In this document: positions 19,499 to 29,291 of the stretch, piece after piece
How the letters are laid out: each line of letters begins with the position of its first letter
Numbering within the stretch: position 1 is the first letter of the stretch
Assembly (NCBI RefSeq): GCF_040739495.1
Contig: NZ_CP145263.1
Location: 1,240,001 to 1,304,000, forward strand
Length of the DNA stretch: 64,000 nucleotides
Direction of reading: 5' to 3'
Source of the DNA: Staphylococcus capitis subsp. capitis
GTDB taxonomy: Bacteria; Bacillota; Bacilli; Staphylococcales; Staphylococcaceae
Position numbers and translations under genes: made by a program
Notes under the pieces: generated by a model
What the model saw: the letters and a program-made list of their open reading frames with translations, nothing else
What the model was told of the DNA's origin: nothing
Databases searched by the model: none

Positions 19499-20497
19499 AT
19501 GATTGATTATAAGTCAGCAGGCCTTACTGAAGAAGACCTCAAGATGATGTATAAATGGATGGACTTAGGAAGAAAGGTAGACGAGAGATTATGGCTTCTT
19601 AACCGCGCAGGTAAAATTCCTTTCGTTGTAAGTGGTCAAGGACAGGAAGCCACTCAAATTGGTATGGCATACGCTATGGAAGAAGGGGATATTTCTTCTC
19701 CATATTATCGTGATTTAGCATTTGTTACATATATGGGAATAACACCCTTAGACACGATGTTATCTGCTTTCGGTAAAAGAGATGATATCAATTCCGGCGG
19801 TAAACAGATGCCATCTCACTTTAGTCATAAAGATAAAGGCATCTTATCTCAGAGTTCTCCAGTAGCAACTCAGATTCCGCATTCAGTAGGCGCTGCCCTT
19901 GCATTAAAAATGGATAATAAACAAAATATTGCTACCGCAACTGTTGGGGAAGGAAGTTCAAATCAAGGCGACTTCCATGAAGGTCTTAACTTTGCAGGTG
20001 TGCACGATTTACCTTTTGTCTGCGTGATTATTAATAATAAATATGCTATATCAGTACCAGATTCATTACAATATGCTGCTGAAAAACTCTCTGATCGTGC
20101 TTTAGGTTATGGTATGTATGGTGAACAAGTAGATGGAAATGATCCTATTGCTGTTTATAAAGCTATGAAAGAAGCACGAAATCGTTCTTTAAATGGAGAA
20201 GGCGCTACTTTAATAGAAGCTGTTACTTCTCGAATGACACCACATTCTTCAGATGACGATGATAAATATCGTACTCAAGAAGAACGTGATAGTCTTAAAG
20301 AAGGAGACTGTAATATTAAATTTAAATCCTTCTTACTTGAAAATGAGATTATAGATGAACAATGGCTTTCTGATTTAGAACAAGAACACAAAGAATTAAT
20401 TAATAAAGCGACGAAGGCCGCTGAAGAGGCTCCATATCCTTCAATCGAAGAAGCATATACACACGTTTATGATGAAGGGGGCCAACAAAATGACTAA
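19499..20497 (+). CDS. bkdA1: Branched-chain 2-oxoacid dehydrogenase E1 alpha
   Basis: With BkdA2 decarboxylates the oxoacids of Val, Leu and Ile using thiamine diphosphate; yields branched acyl-CoA primers for membrane fatty acids. 332 residues; ThDP-binding GEGSSNQGDFHEGLNFA...NNKYA; phosphorylation-loop-like RMTPHSSDDD. AGGAGG before ATG 19499, 14 bases after lpdA; overlaps bkdA2. Confidence 0.94.
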   Translation: MIDYKSAGLTEEDLKMMYKWMDLGRKVDERLWLLNRAGKIPFVVSGQGQEATQIGMAYAMEEGDISSPYYRDLAFVTYMGITPLDTMLSAFGKRDDINSGGKQMPSHFSHKDKGILSQSSPVATQIPHSVGAALALKMDNKQNIATATVGEGSSNQGDFHEGLNFAGVHDLPFVCVIINNKYAISVPDSLQYAAEKLSDRALGYGMYGEQVDGNDPIAVYKAMKEARNRSLNGEGATLIEAVTSRMTPHSSDDDDKYRTQEERDSLKEGDCNIKFKSFLLENEIIDEQWLSDLEQEHKELINKATKAAEEAPYPSIEEAYTHVYDEGGQQND

Positions 20498-21473
20498 ATT
20501 ATCCTATTTAGAAGCAATTCGCCAAGCTCATGATTTAGCACTTGAAAAAAATAAAAATACTTTCATCTTAGGTGAAGATGTAGGTAAAAAGGGTGGCGTA
20601 TTTGGCGTTACACAAGGCTTACAAGAAAAATATGGAAAAGAACGTGTAATTGATACCCCACTTGCAGAGTCAAATATTATAGGAACTGCAATAGGCGCAG
20701 CAATGATGGGTAAACGTCCTATCGCAGAAATTCAATTCGCGGATTTCATTCTACCAGCGACTAATCAAATAATAAGTGAAGCTGCTAAGATGAGATATCG
20801 TTCTAACAATGATTGGGGCTGTCCTATAACTATTAGAGCACCTTTTGGTGGAGGTGTTCATGGTGGTTTGTATCACTCACAAAGTATTGAAAGCATTTTC
20901 GCTTCAACCCCAGGATTAAAAATAGTAATTCCTTCTTCACCTTATGATGCAAAAGGATTATTATTATCATCAATTGAATCTAATGATCCAGTTTTATTCT
21001 TTGAACACAAAAAAGCGTATCGATTTTTAAAAGAAGAAGTTCCAGAAGATTACTATACAGTACCTTTAGGCAAAGCAGATGTAAAAAGAGAAGGCGATGA
21101 TATCACTGTTTTCACTTATGGTTTAATGGTTAATTATTGTTTACAAGCAGCTGATATTTTAGCTGAAGACGGTATTAATGTTGAAGTTGTAGACTTAAGA
21201 ACGGTATATCCATTAGATAAAGAAACTATTATTGATCGTGCTAAACAAACCGGCAAGGTTTTACTCGTTACAGAAGATAATTTAGAAGGTAGCGTTATGT
21301 CAGAGGCTTCGGCAATTATAGCAGAACATTGCTTATTTGAACTAGATGCACCGATTATGCGTTTAGCTGCACCCGACGTTCCATCTATGCCATTTTCACC
21401 TGTCTTAGAAAATGAAATAATGATGAGTCCTGAAAAGATACAAGAAAAAATGCGCGAATTAGCGGAATTCTAA
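20490..21473 (+). CDS. bkdA2: Branched-chain 2-oxoacid dehydrogenase E1 beta
   Basis: Transketolase-like beta subunit of E1. 327 residues, with GEDVGKKGGVFGVT, DTPLAESNIIG and PFGGGVHGGLYHSQS. ATG 20490 has GGGGG ten bases upstream and gives the S. aureus length. It overlaps bkdA1 by eight bases. Confidence 0.94.
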   Translation: MTKLSYLEAIRQAHDLALEKNKNTFILGEDVGKKGGVFGVTQGLQEKYGKERVIDTPLAESNIIGTAIGAAMMGKRPIAEIQFADFILPATNQIISEAAKMRYRSNNDWGCPITIRAPFGGGVHGGLYHSQSIESIFASTPGLKIVIPSSPYDAKGLLLSSIESNDPVLFFEHKKAYRFLKEEVPEDYYTVPLGKADVKREGDDITVFTYGLMVNYCLQAADILAEDGINVEVVDLRTVYPLDKETIIDRAKQTGKVLLVTEDNLEGSVMSEASAIIAEHCLFELDAPIMRLAAPDVPSMPFSPVLENEIMMSPEKIQEKMRELAEF

Positions 21474-21485
21474 GGAGGGTATCAA

Positions 21486-22793
21486 TTGGAAATTAAAATG
21501 CCTAAATTAGGTGAAAGTGTTCATGAAGGTATAATAGAACAATGGTTAGTTGCTGTAGGCGATGAAGTAGGAGAATATGAACCTTTATGTGAAGTAATTA
21601 CAGATAAAGTTACCGCTGAAGTACCTTCTACAGTTTCAGGTAAAGTTACCGAACTTATAGTTAATGAAGGAGAAACAGTAAGCGTTGATGCAGTAATTTG
21701 TAAAATCGATACAGGGGAAAAAAGAGATGATATAGATAGTGAGACAGAAGCAAATCATTCTTATGAAAAACAATCTTCTAGTTATAAAAATGATTTGTCT
21801 CAATCTAAAATAAATGAAAATACTAATGATTCATCTTTACAACCTAAAAATAATGGTCGTTTTTCACCTGTTGTCTTCAAATTAGCTTCTGAAAACAACA
21901 TCGATTTAACTCAAGTAGTGGGTACAGGTTTCAGTGGACGTGTCACTAAAAAAGATATTGAAAAAGTAATTAATAATCCTGAAATGATTGAAAATACAAC
22001 TAGCAATTCCACTAGTAATCAGAGTCAAAACAACCAATCATCTCAAAAAACTTTACAATCTCAAAGTCAATCTGAGTCCGATGTAACATACAATCAAGGA
22101 AGTACAATTCCTGTTAAAGGGGTTCGTAAAGCAATTGCTCAAAATATGGTGACAAGTGTTACTGAAATTCCTCATGGTTGGATGATGATAGAAGCTGATG
22201 CAACGAATTTAGTTAAAACAAGAAATCATCACAAAAACACATTTAAACAAAACGAAGGTTATAATCTGACATTCTTTGCATTCTTTTTAAAAGCTGTAGC
22301 TGATGCCTTAAAAGCACATCCTTTACTAAATAGCACATGGCAAGGTGATGAAATAATTATTCATAAAGATATTAATATTTCAATTGCTGTAGCCGATAAA
22401 GATAAATTATATGTGCCGGTCATTAAACATGCTGATGAAAAATCTATTAAGGGTATTGCTAGAGAAATCAATGACTTAGCTACAAAAGCTCGCAATGGCC
22501 AACTCACTCAAGCAGATATGGAGGGTGGCACATTTACAGTAAATAATACTGGTTCATTTGGCTCAGTGTCTTCAATGGGAATTATTAACCATCCTCAAGC
22601 CGCAATATTACAAGTGGAATCTGTGGTTAAAAAGCCTGTTGTTATAGATGATATGATTGCAATTAGAAGTATGGTTAATTTATGTATTTCGATCGATCAT
22701 CGTATCCTTGATGGACTACAAACAGGTCAATTTATGAATCATATTAAAAAACGTATTGAACAATATTCTATTGAGAATACAAATATCTATTAA
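21486..22793 (+). CDS. bkdB: Branched-chain 2-oxoacid dehydrogenase E2 (lipoyl acyltransferase)
   Basis: Transfers the acyl group to CoA. 435 residues: lipoyl domain 1-76 with lipoylated K41 in ITDKVTAEV; Ser/Asn/Gln-rich linkers; peripheral-subunit-binding domain (SPVVFKLASENNIDLTQVVGTG) at about 122-155; catalytic domain with DHRILDG near the C terminus. TTG 21486 preceded by AAGGAGGG. The lipoyl group depends on LipM and downstream lipoate enzymes. Confidence 0.94.
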   Translation: MEIKMPKLGESVHEGIIEQWLVAVGDEVGEYEPLCEVITDKVTAEVPSTVSGKVTELIVNEGETVSVDAVICKIDTGEKRDDIDSETEANHSYEKQSSSYKNDLSQSKINENTNDSSLQPKNNGRFSPVVFKLASENNIDLTQVVGTGFSGRVTKKDIEKVINNPEMIENTTSNSTSNQSQNNQSSQKTLQSQSQSESDVTYNQGSTIPVKGVRKAIAQNMVTSVTEIPHGWMMIEADATNLVKTRNHHKNTFKQNEGYNLTFFAFFLKAVADALKAHPLLNSTWQGDEIIIHKDINISIAVADKDKLYVPVIKHADEKSIKGIAREINDLATKARNGQLTQADMEGGTFTVNNTGSFGSVSSMGIINHPQAAILQVESVVKKPVVIDDMIAIRSMVNLCISIDHRILDGLQTGQFMNHIKKRIEQYSIENTNIY

Positions 22794-22820
22794 GATTTCA
22801 CTCTCACATATCCATATATT

Positions 22821-22862
22821 ACTGTCGACAACTTCATTGATATTGTCGACAGTTTATTTTAT
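22821..22862 (+). terminator. Terminator of the bkd operon
   Basis: ACTGTCGACAA (22821-22831) and its exact complement (22843-22853), then a T-rich tract. Confidence 0.85.
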
Positions 22863-22966
22863 TTGAAAATGAGTGAGAATACTTAATCAAGCTTGTTGAA
22901 CAATATACTTTTAATTAGTAGAATAAAAGAAGTTAAAATTAACAATGAAATGAAAGGTGACCTAAT

Positions 22967-23404
22967 ATGGATTTAAATTTCGATTTATATATGAACGGGG
23001 TTGTTGAACAAGCACGTAATGAAATTGAAGAAGCAGGTTATGAACAATTAACAACTGCTGATGAAGTAGATAGTGTTTTAAAACAAGATGGCACTTCTTT
23101 AGTTATGGTCAATTCAGTTTGTGGTTGTGCTGGTGGTATTGCACGTCCAGCAGCCTCTCACGCATTACACTATGATAAATTACCAGATCGACTAGTCACA
23201 GTTTTTGCAGGACAAGATAAAGAAGCAACTCAACAAGCAAGAGATTATTTTGAAGGATATGCACCTTCAAGTCCTTCTTTTGCATTAATTAAAGACGGTA
23301 AAATTACTGAAATGATAGAACGTCATCAAATTGAAGGTCATGATGTTATGGATGTAATCAACCAATTACAAGGCTTATTCGAAAAATATAGTGAAGAAAG
23401 ATAA
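22967..23404 (+). CDS. brxB: Bacilliredoxin BrxB (YqiW-like)
   Basis: Removes bacillithiol from S-bacillithiolated proteins. 145 residues of the YphP/YqiW thioredoxin-like family, with the active-site CGC at residues 52-54 ([13 protein letters not shown]). ATG 22967 with AAAGGTG. Position after the bkd operon matches B. subtilis yqiW, supporting BrxB over BrxA. Works with YpdA, also in this window. Confidence 0.87.
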   Translation: MDLNFDLYMNGVVEQARNEIEEAGYEQLTTADEVDSVLKQDGTSLVMVNSVCGCAGGIARPAASHALHYDKLPDRLVTVFAGQDKEATQQARDYFEGYAPSSPSFALIKDGKITEMIERHQIEGHDVMDVINQLQGLFEKYSEER

Positions 23405-23418
23405 GAGGCCTAAAACAC

Positions 23419-24396
23419 ATGTTAAAGTTAAATCCTTATAAGATTGGATTTAGAACTCTCAAAACTGCAGTAGGAATGACGCTAGGAGTCATAATTTGTA
23501 AGTTACTAGGTTTAGATAATTATGCTTCTAGTGCGATTTTAGTCGTATTATGTATCAAGCATACTAAAATGCATTCTTTACAAGCTATTGTTTCACGCTT
23601 AGTCTCATGTTTATTAATTTTGTTTTTAGGCTCAGCTATTTTTAGTTTATTAGGTCAACATGCATTAGTTTTAGGTTTAATTGTCCTTTTATTTATTCCT
23701 TTAACAGTTGTTCTCAATGCTCAAGAAGGCGTAATAACGAGTTGCGTCATTTTATTACATGTTTTTAATGCTAAAGAAATCAATGGGCACTTGATGATCA
23801 ATGAAATACTACTTTTAACAGTAGGTTTAGGTATTGCCTTTATTATGAATCTCATGATGCCAAGTTTAGACAAAAATTTAAAACGTTATAAAAATGATAT
23901 TGAACATCAAATTACAGATATTTTCACTATTTTTAGTCATGCTTGTACAATGCGCAAAGATCAACTAGATATTAAATTCGACGCACTACTATTAAACATC
24001 AAGAAAGCAAAGTCCTTGGCTTTTAGGGATGTTAAAAATCATTTTGTCAGAAATGAAAACTCCTACTATCACTACTTTGATATGAGAAAAGAACAAGTAG
24101 AGTTATTAAAAAGAATGACGCATCTTATAGAAAGTATCTCTACTGATGACCCTATCCTTGAAAAAATATCTCAATTAATGTCAGAAATAGGCAGCAACGT
24201 TAATAGTAACGATTATACAGCATTGCGACTTCACTCTCTTTATGAGATTCGACTATCCTTAGATCAATTACCGTTACCAACTACACATCAAGCATTAAAT
24301 TCACGAGCAAATGTTATACAGATATTAAATGAATTAGAAGAATACTTAAATATCAAATCACAATTTGGTTCGTTAAAATTGCATAGTGAAATATAA
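23419..24396 (+). CDS. Aromatic-acid-exporter-like membrane protein
   Basis: 325 residues. N-terminal half has about four to five membrane segments (roughly 12-30, 35-50, 55-80, 80-100, 125-145) of the ArAE/FUSC type (GFRTLKTAVGMTLGVIICKLLGL); C-terminal half is soluble and helical. Start ATG 23419, 15 bases after brxB, with GAGGCC upstream. Substrate not known; the family name comes from distant aromatic-acid efflux proteins. Confidence 0.8.
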   Translation: MLKLNPYKIGFRTLKTAVGMTLGVIICKLLGLDNYASSAILVVLCIKHTKMHSLQAIVSRLVSCLLILFLGSAIFSLLGQHALVLGLIVLLFIPLTVVLNAQEGVITSCVILLHVFNAKEINGHLMINEILLLTVGLGIAFIMNLMMPSLDKNLKRYKNDIEHQITDIFTIFSHACTMRKDQLDIKFDALLLNIKKAKSLAFRDVKNHFVRNENSYYHYFDMRKEQVELLKRMTHLIESISTDDPILEKISQLMSEIGSNVNSNDYTALRLHSLYEIRLSLDQLPLPTTHQALNSRANVIQILNELEEYLNIKSQFGSLKLHSEI

Positions 24397-24401
24397 AAAA
24401 T

Positions 24402-24450
24402 AACCGTTACATTAAACTTATTTTGAAAAAAGTTCGATGTAACGGTTTAT
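24402..24450. terminator. Bidirectional hairpin between the ArAE-like gene and the microprotein gene
   Basis: AACCGTTACAT (24402-24412) pairs with ATGTAACGGTT (24437-24447); flanked by A-rich and T-rich sequence, serving two convergent genes. Confidence 0.75.
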
Positions 24451-24453
24451 TTA

Positions 24454-24549
24454 TTAGTTCATAATTGGTGCCAAACTTGTAAGTAGTAATGCAAGTACTA
24501 CGGCTACAAGCATAACAATAATAATGATACGTAAAACTTTATTATTCAA
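24454..24549 (-). CDS. Prli42-like 31-residue membrane microprotein
   Basis: Reverse strand, TTG start at 24549 with GGAGGAA (24557-24563) seven bases before it, stop TAA at 24454. The product is (M)NNKVLR, a single hydrophobic segment, then TSLAPIMN. Length, a short basic N terminus and one membrane segment match the Prli42/DUF4044 microproteins of Firmicutes; in Listeria Prli42 holds the stressosome at the membrane. Staphylococci are thought to lack RsbR/S/T, so its partner here is unknown. The strong ribosome site and own terminator support a real gene. Confidence 0.72.
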   Translation of the reverse strand: MNNKVLRIIIIVMLVAVVLALLLTSLAPIMN

Positions 24550-24712
24550 TTCTTAATTCCTCCGTATATTTATATAAATCGTTTAACAACGACTTAAATA
24601 CGTCTATATATCGTAACCTTATATGATTTAATTCTAAAAAGCAATCAATTTATTTTTGATAAACTTGAAAGTCAGTTAAAATATATTTATATACGAAAGG
24701 GGACTTGCACTC

Positions 24713-25837
24713 ATGATTAACAAAGAACGTATATTGAATACTTTTCTAGAATTAGTAAAAATTAATTCAGAAACAGGTTATGAACAAACTATTCAACCTA
24801 TACTTAAAGAAAAATTTGAAAATCTAGGGCTAATCGTCAAGGAGGATAACGCTTCAGAACAAGAAGGATTAGGCGCTAACAACTTAATATGTACTTTACC
24901 TAGTAATTTATCAAACAAACAGATACCAAAGCTTTATTTCACTAGTCATATGGATACAGTAGTACCTGGTGTAAATATACGACCTCAAGTGAAAGACGAT
25001 GGTTACATTTACTCTGATGGTACAACTATTCTAGGCGCAGATGATAAAGCAGGCTTAGCTGCTATACTCGAAACAATCGAACAGATAAATGAGCATAATT
25101 TACCTCATGGACAAATTCAATTTGTCATTACAGTTGGTGAAGAATCAGGTTTATTGGGAGCTAAGGCATTAGATACGCAATTACTAGATGCAGACTTTGG
25201 CTATGCCGTTGATGCAAGTAAAGAGGTAGGTACAACTGTTGTCGGTGCCCCTACACAAATGAAGATTTATACTACCATTAAAGGTAAAACGGCTCACGCG
25301 AGTACCCCAACTAAAGGTATTAGTGCTATTAATATCGCTGCTAAAGCGATTAGTAGAATGAATTTAGGCCAAATCGATGATTTAACAACTGCAAATATTG
25401 GTAAATTCCATGGTGGCTCTGCAACGAATATTGTTGCTGATGAAGTTGTCCTTGAAGCTGAAGCACGATCTCACAATGACCAAAGTATTGAAGTACAAGT
25501 TCAACATATGAAAGATACCTTTGAGAGCACTGCCGAAGAATTTGGCGGTGAAGCTCATGTAGAAATAGAAACAAGTTATCCAGGATTTAAGGTGGAAGAT
25601 CGTGAAGACGTGACAAAATACGCAATAGCAAGTGCAGTTGCTTTAGGACTTAAAGGTGATACTTGTATTGCTGGCGGCGGTTCTGATGGAAATATAATGA
25701 ATAGATATGGAATTCCTTCAGTTATTTTAGGAGTAGGTTATGAAAACATCCACACAACATCTGAACGTATCGCTACTAAAGATTTATGTATGTTATCAAG
25801 TCAAATTTTAAAAATTATAGAACTTGTTAGCGAATAA
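24713..25837 (+). CDS. M20-family peptidase, PepT-like
   Basis: Zinc peptidase expected to trim N-terminal residues of short peptides. 374 residues. Metal-site motifs in order: SHMDTV, DGTTILGADDKAG, TVGEESGLLGAK, DAS and the C-terminal GVGYENIHTTSE. Dimerisation domain around 190-290. ATG 24713 follows AAAGGGG. Similar to B. subtilis YqjE rather than canonical PepT; exact substrate not shown. Confidence 0.86.
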   Translation: MINKERILNTFLELVKINSETGYEQTIQPILKEKFENLGLIVKEDNASEQEGLGANNLICTLPSNLSNKQIPKLYFTSHMDTVVPGVNIRPQVKDDGYIYSDGTTILGADDKAGLAAILETIEQINEHNLPHGQIQFVITVGEESGLLGAKALDTQLLDADFGYAVDASKEVGTTVVGAPTQMKIYTTIKGKTAHASTPTKGISAINIAAKAISRMNLGQIDDLTTANIGKFHGGSATNIVADEVVLEAEARSHNDQSIEVQVQHMKDTFESTAEEFGGEAHVEIETSYPGFKVEDREDVTKYAIASAVALGLKGDTCIAGGGSDGNIMNRYGIPSVILGVGYENIHTTSERIATKDLCMLSSQILKIIELVSE

Positions 25838-25915
25838 TACAGTCTTTTAGTAATTGTTAATATGCGTTTTATGTTACAATATTATTGAAAATTTTGAACA
25901 AGAGAGGTAAGTAAT

Positions 25916-27322
25916 ATGACACAACAAATAGGAGTAGTAGGTTTAGCTGTAATGGGTAAAAACCTTGCTTGGAACATTGAATCTCGAGGATATAGTGTTT
26001 CAGTATATAACCGCTCAAGACAAAAAACAGATGAAATGATTGAAGAATCACAAGATAAACAAATTCACCCAACTTACTCTTTAGAAGAATTTGTTAATTC
26101 ACTTGAAAAGCCCCGTAAAATTTTACTAATGGTCAAAGCTGGACCTGCTACTGATGCAACAATTGATGGCTTATTACCTTTACTAGATGATGATGATATA
26201 TTAATCGACGGAGGCAACACAAACTATCAAGACACAATCCGTCGTAATAAAGCACTTGCTGAAAGTGGCGTTAATTTCATCGGAATGGGAGTGTCTGGTG
26301 GAGAAGTAGGTGCATTAACTGGACCTTCATTAATGCCAGGTGGCCAAGAAGACGCATATAATAAAGTAAGTGATATTCTTGATGCTATCGCTGCAAAAGC
26401 TAAAGATGGTGCATCATGTGTGACTTATATAGGGCCAAATGGCGCAGGACATTACGTCAAAATGGTTCATAATGGAATTGAATATGCTGACATGCAACTT
26501 ATCGCAGAGAGCTACGCGATGATGAAAGACTTATTAGGAATGTCTCATGAAGAACTTTCTAATACCTTTAAAGAATGGAATGCTGGTGAATTAGAAAGTT
26601 ATCTAATCGAAATCACTGGTGATATTTTCACAAAATTAGACGATGATAAGGAAGCACTAGTTGAAAAAATTCTTGATACTGCAGGGCAAAAAGGTACTGG
26701 TAAGTGGACTTCAATCAATGCACTTGAATTAGGTATACCGTTGACAATTATTACAGAATCAGTATTTGCGCGTTTTATTTCATCAATTAAACAAGAACGT
26801 GTTAATGCTTCTAAAACATTGAATGGTCCTAAAGCTTCTTTTGAAGGTAATAAAGAAGAATTCTTAGAAAAGATTCGCAAAGCATTATATATGAGTAAAA
26901 TTTGTTCATATGCACAAGGTTTTGCTCAAATGCGTAAAGCAAGTGAAGATCATGAATGGAATTTAAAACTGGGCGAATTAGCTATGATATGGAGAGAGGG
27001 TTGTATCATTCGCGCTCAATTCTTACAAAAAATTAAAGACGCTTATGATAATAACTCAGAATTACAAAACTTATTACTAGATCCTTACTTCAAAAATATT
27101 GTAACTGAATATCAAGATGCACTACGTGATGTTGTTGCAACAGGTGTTCAAAATGGTGTTCCTACACCTGGTTTCTCAGCAAGTATTAACTACTACGATA
27201 GTTATCGTTCAGAAGACTTACCTGCAAATTTAATTCAAGCTCAACGTGACTACTTCGGTGCACATACTTATGAACGTAAAGATCGTGAAGGTGTATTCCA
27301 CACACAATGGGTTGAAGAATAA
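25916..27322 (+). CDS. gnd: 6-phosphogluconate dehydrogenase (decarboxylating)
   Basis: Converts 6-phosphogluconate to ribulose 5-phosphate, CO2 and NADPH. 468 residues. Rossmann [33 protein letters not shown], catalytic [13 protein letters not shown]-terminal [12 protein letters not shown] 25916 with GAGAGG. Partner dehydrogenase Zwf is 3 kb away on the other strand. Confidence 0.96.
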   Translation: MTQQIGVVGLAVMGKNLAWNIESRGYSVSVYNRSRQKTDEMIEESQDKQIHPTYSLEEFVNSLEKPRKILLMVKAGPATDATIDGLLPLLDDDDILIDGGNTNYQDTIRRNKALAESGVNFIGMGVSGGEVGALTGPSLMPGGQEDAYNKVSDILDAIAAKAKDGASCVTYIGPNGAGHYVKMVHNGIEYADMQLIAESYAMMKDLLGMSHEELSNTFKEWNAGELESYLIEITGDIFTKLDDDKEALVEKILDTAGQKGTGKWTSINALELGIPLTIITESVFARFISSIKQERVNASKTLNGPKASFEGNKEEFLEKIRKALYMSKICSYAQGFAQMRKASEDHEWNLKLGELAMIWREGCIIRAQFLQKIKDAYDNNSELQNLLLDPYFKNIVTEYQDALRDVVATGVQNGVPTPGFSASINYYDSYRSEDLPANLIQAQRDYFGAHTYERKDREGVFHTQWVEE

Positions 27323-27349
27323 TTATCAATATTGAATAAATAAAGATAC

Positions 27350-27395
27350 TAGCCTCACTCAAAACTTTAATTTTAAGGAGTGAGGCTCTATTTAC
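27350..27395 (+). terminator. Terminator after gnd
   Basis: AGCCTCACTC (27351-27360) and GAGTGAGGCT (27378-27387), followed by CTATTT. Confidence 0.8.
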
Positions 27396-27402
27396 AATAT
27401 CT

Positions 27403-27417
27403 ATGCAATCGCTTACA
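27403..27417 (+). promoter_or_regulatory. cre site (CcpA) before malA
   Basis: ATGCAATCGCTTACA matches every fixed position of the cre consensus WTGNAANCGNWNNCW. It lies about 120 bases before malA; a TATAAA stands about 20 bases downstream. Predicts glucose repression of malA by CcpA. Confidence 0.7.
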
Positions 27418-27534
27418 TAAATGCACACAAAGAATTATAAAATTGTTAAACTACAAATGTATATTAAAAGAGAGTATCAATCCAACACACTTTATAGAGA
27501 GACAAACGACAATAACGAATGAGGAGTGAACCAA

Positions 27535-29187
27535 ATGCACAGAAAATGGTGGAAAGAAGCAGTAGCTTACCAAGTGTATCCTAGGAGTTTCAATGATAGT
27601 AACAATGATGGTATCGGTGATTTGCCTGGTATTATCGAAAAATTAGATTACCTTAAAGATTTAGGTATCGACGTGATCTGGTTAAGCCCGATGTATCAAT
27701 CTCCTAATGATGATAATGGTTATGATATTAGCGACTATAGAGCTATCATGGACGAATTTGGCACCATGGAAGATTTTGATCGTTTACTTAAAGAAGTCCA
27801 TCATAAAGGTATGAGACTAATCTTAGATTTAGTTGTAAATCATACATCAGATGAACATCCGTGGTTTATAGAGTCTAAATCAAGTAAGGATAACCCTAAA
27901 AGAAAGTGGTACATTTGGAAGAATCCTAAAGAGGATGGTTCTGAGCCTAACAATTGGGAGAGTATCTTCAATGGATCAGCTTGGGAATATGATGAATTAA
28001 CAAACCAATACTATTTCCACTTATTTAGTAAAAAACAACCCGACTTGAATTGGGGTAATCCAGAAGTACGCAATGCTGTATTTGAAATGATGAACTGGTG
28101 GTTTGATAAAGGTATTGATGGCTTTAGAGTTGATGCAATCACTCATATCAAAAAGACATTTGAAGCTGGAGATTTACCTTTGCCAGAGGGAAAATCATAT
28201 GCGCCAGCCTTTGATGTTGATATGAATCAACCTGGTATCCAACCATGGCTTCAAGAAATGAAGGACAAATCACTAAGTCAATACGATATTATGACAGTAG
28301 GGGAAGCTAATGGTGTAAACCCTGATAACGCTAAAGAATGGGTTGGCGAAGAAGAAGGCAAATTTAATATGATTTTTCAATTCGAACACTTAGGTTTATG
28401 GAGTACAGGAGATTCAAAATTTGATGTAAAATCTTACAAAACTATTTTAAATCGTTGGCAAAAAAGCTTGGAAGATGTTGGTTGGAATGCATTATTTATC
28501 GAAAACCATGACCAACCACGTCGTGTATCAACATGGGGAGATGACAAACAGTATTGGTACGAATCTGCTACAAGTCATGCTGTAACATACTTTTTACAAC
28601 AAGGCACACCATTTATATATCAAGGGCAAGAGATAGGTATGACTAATTATCCATTTGATAGTATAGAAACCTTCAATGACGTTGCAGTAAAAAACGAATA
28701 CAACATCGTTAAAGCTCAGGGTGGCGATGTTAATGCGCTTTTAAATAAATATAAAATGGAAAATCGTGATAATTCAAGAACACCTATGCAATGGGATCAA
28801 TCAACTAACGGAGGTTTTGCCAATGGCACACCGTGGTTCCCGGTCAATCCTAACTATAAAACAATCAATGTTGAACAACAAAACCATGATCCTCAATCAA
28901 TACTACAATTCTATAAAGATTTAATTCAATTAAAAAAATCTGATGAAGTATACACATATGGACAGTTTAATTTAGTGGATGAAGACAATCCTAATCTCTT
29001 TGCATACACTCGTACACTGAATAACAAGAAGGTACTTGTAGTAGGAAACCTTACTGATCAAGTTTCAAAACTCAATGTCCCTTATCTCATTGAAAATGAA
29101 CAGCAAGTCATGCTTCACAACTATAGTAGCCATGTTATAGACTTTGACAAAATACAGCCTTATGAAGCGTTTGCCATTAAAGTCTAA
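27535..29187 (+). CDS. malA: Alpha-glucosidase (maltase), GH13
   Basis: Hydrolyses maltose and related oligosaccharides in the cytoplasm. 550 residues. GH13 regions: VVNHTSDEHPW, GFRVDAITH with nucleophile D200, MTVGEANGV with acid E257, ENHDQPR with D326. The residue after D200 is Ala; in this subfamily Val there goes with alpha-1,6 and Ala/Thr with alpha-1,4 specificity, so maltase is favoured over oligo-1,6-glucosidase. GAGGAG (27521-27526) fits ATG 27535. No LacI-type malR gene is adjacent. Confidence 0.91.
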   Translation: MHRKWWKEAVAYQVYPRSFNDSNNDGIGDLPGIIEKLDYLKDLGIDVIWLSPMYQSPNDDNGYDISDYRAIMDEFGTMEDFDRLLKEVHHKGMRLILDLVVNHTSDEHPWFIESKSSKDNPKRKWYIWKNPKEDGSEPNNWESIFNGSAWEYDELTNQYYFHLFSKKQPDLNWGNPEVRNAVFEMMNWWFDKGIDGFRVDAITHIKKTFEAGDLPLPEGKSYAPAFDVDMNQPGIQPWLQEMKDKSLSQYDIMTVGEANGVNPDNAKEWVGEEEGKFNMIFQFEHLGLWSTGDSKFDVKSYKTILNRWQKSLEDVGWNALFIENHDQPRRVSTWGDDKQYWYESATSHAVTYFLQQGTPFIYQGQEIGMTNYPFDSIETFNDVAVKNEYNIVKAQGGDVNALLNKYKMENRDNSRTPMQWDQSTNGGFANGTPWFPVNPNYKTINVEQQNHDPQSILQFYKDLIQLKKSDEVYTYGQFNLVDEDNPNLFAYTRTLNNKKVLVVGNLTDQVSKLNVPYLIENEQQVMLHNYSSHVIDFDKIQPYEAFAIKV

Positions 29188-29234
29188 ACACCACGTGAGA
29201 AGACGAGCAACAACAGTCTTCCACATAAAGAAAA

Positions 29235-29276
29235 GGTAAAGTGATGTATCATTCAAAGTTTACATCACTTTACCAT
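29235..29276. terminator. Bidirectional terminator between malA and the AraC-type gene
   Basis: GGTAAAGTGATGTA (29235-29248) with exact complement (29261-29274). Confidence 0.8.
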
Positions 29277-29291
29277 TTGTCATTTTCAAAT

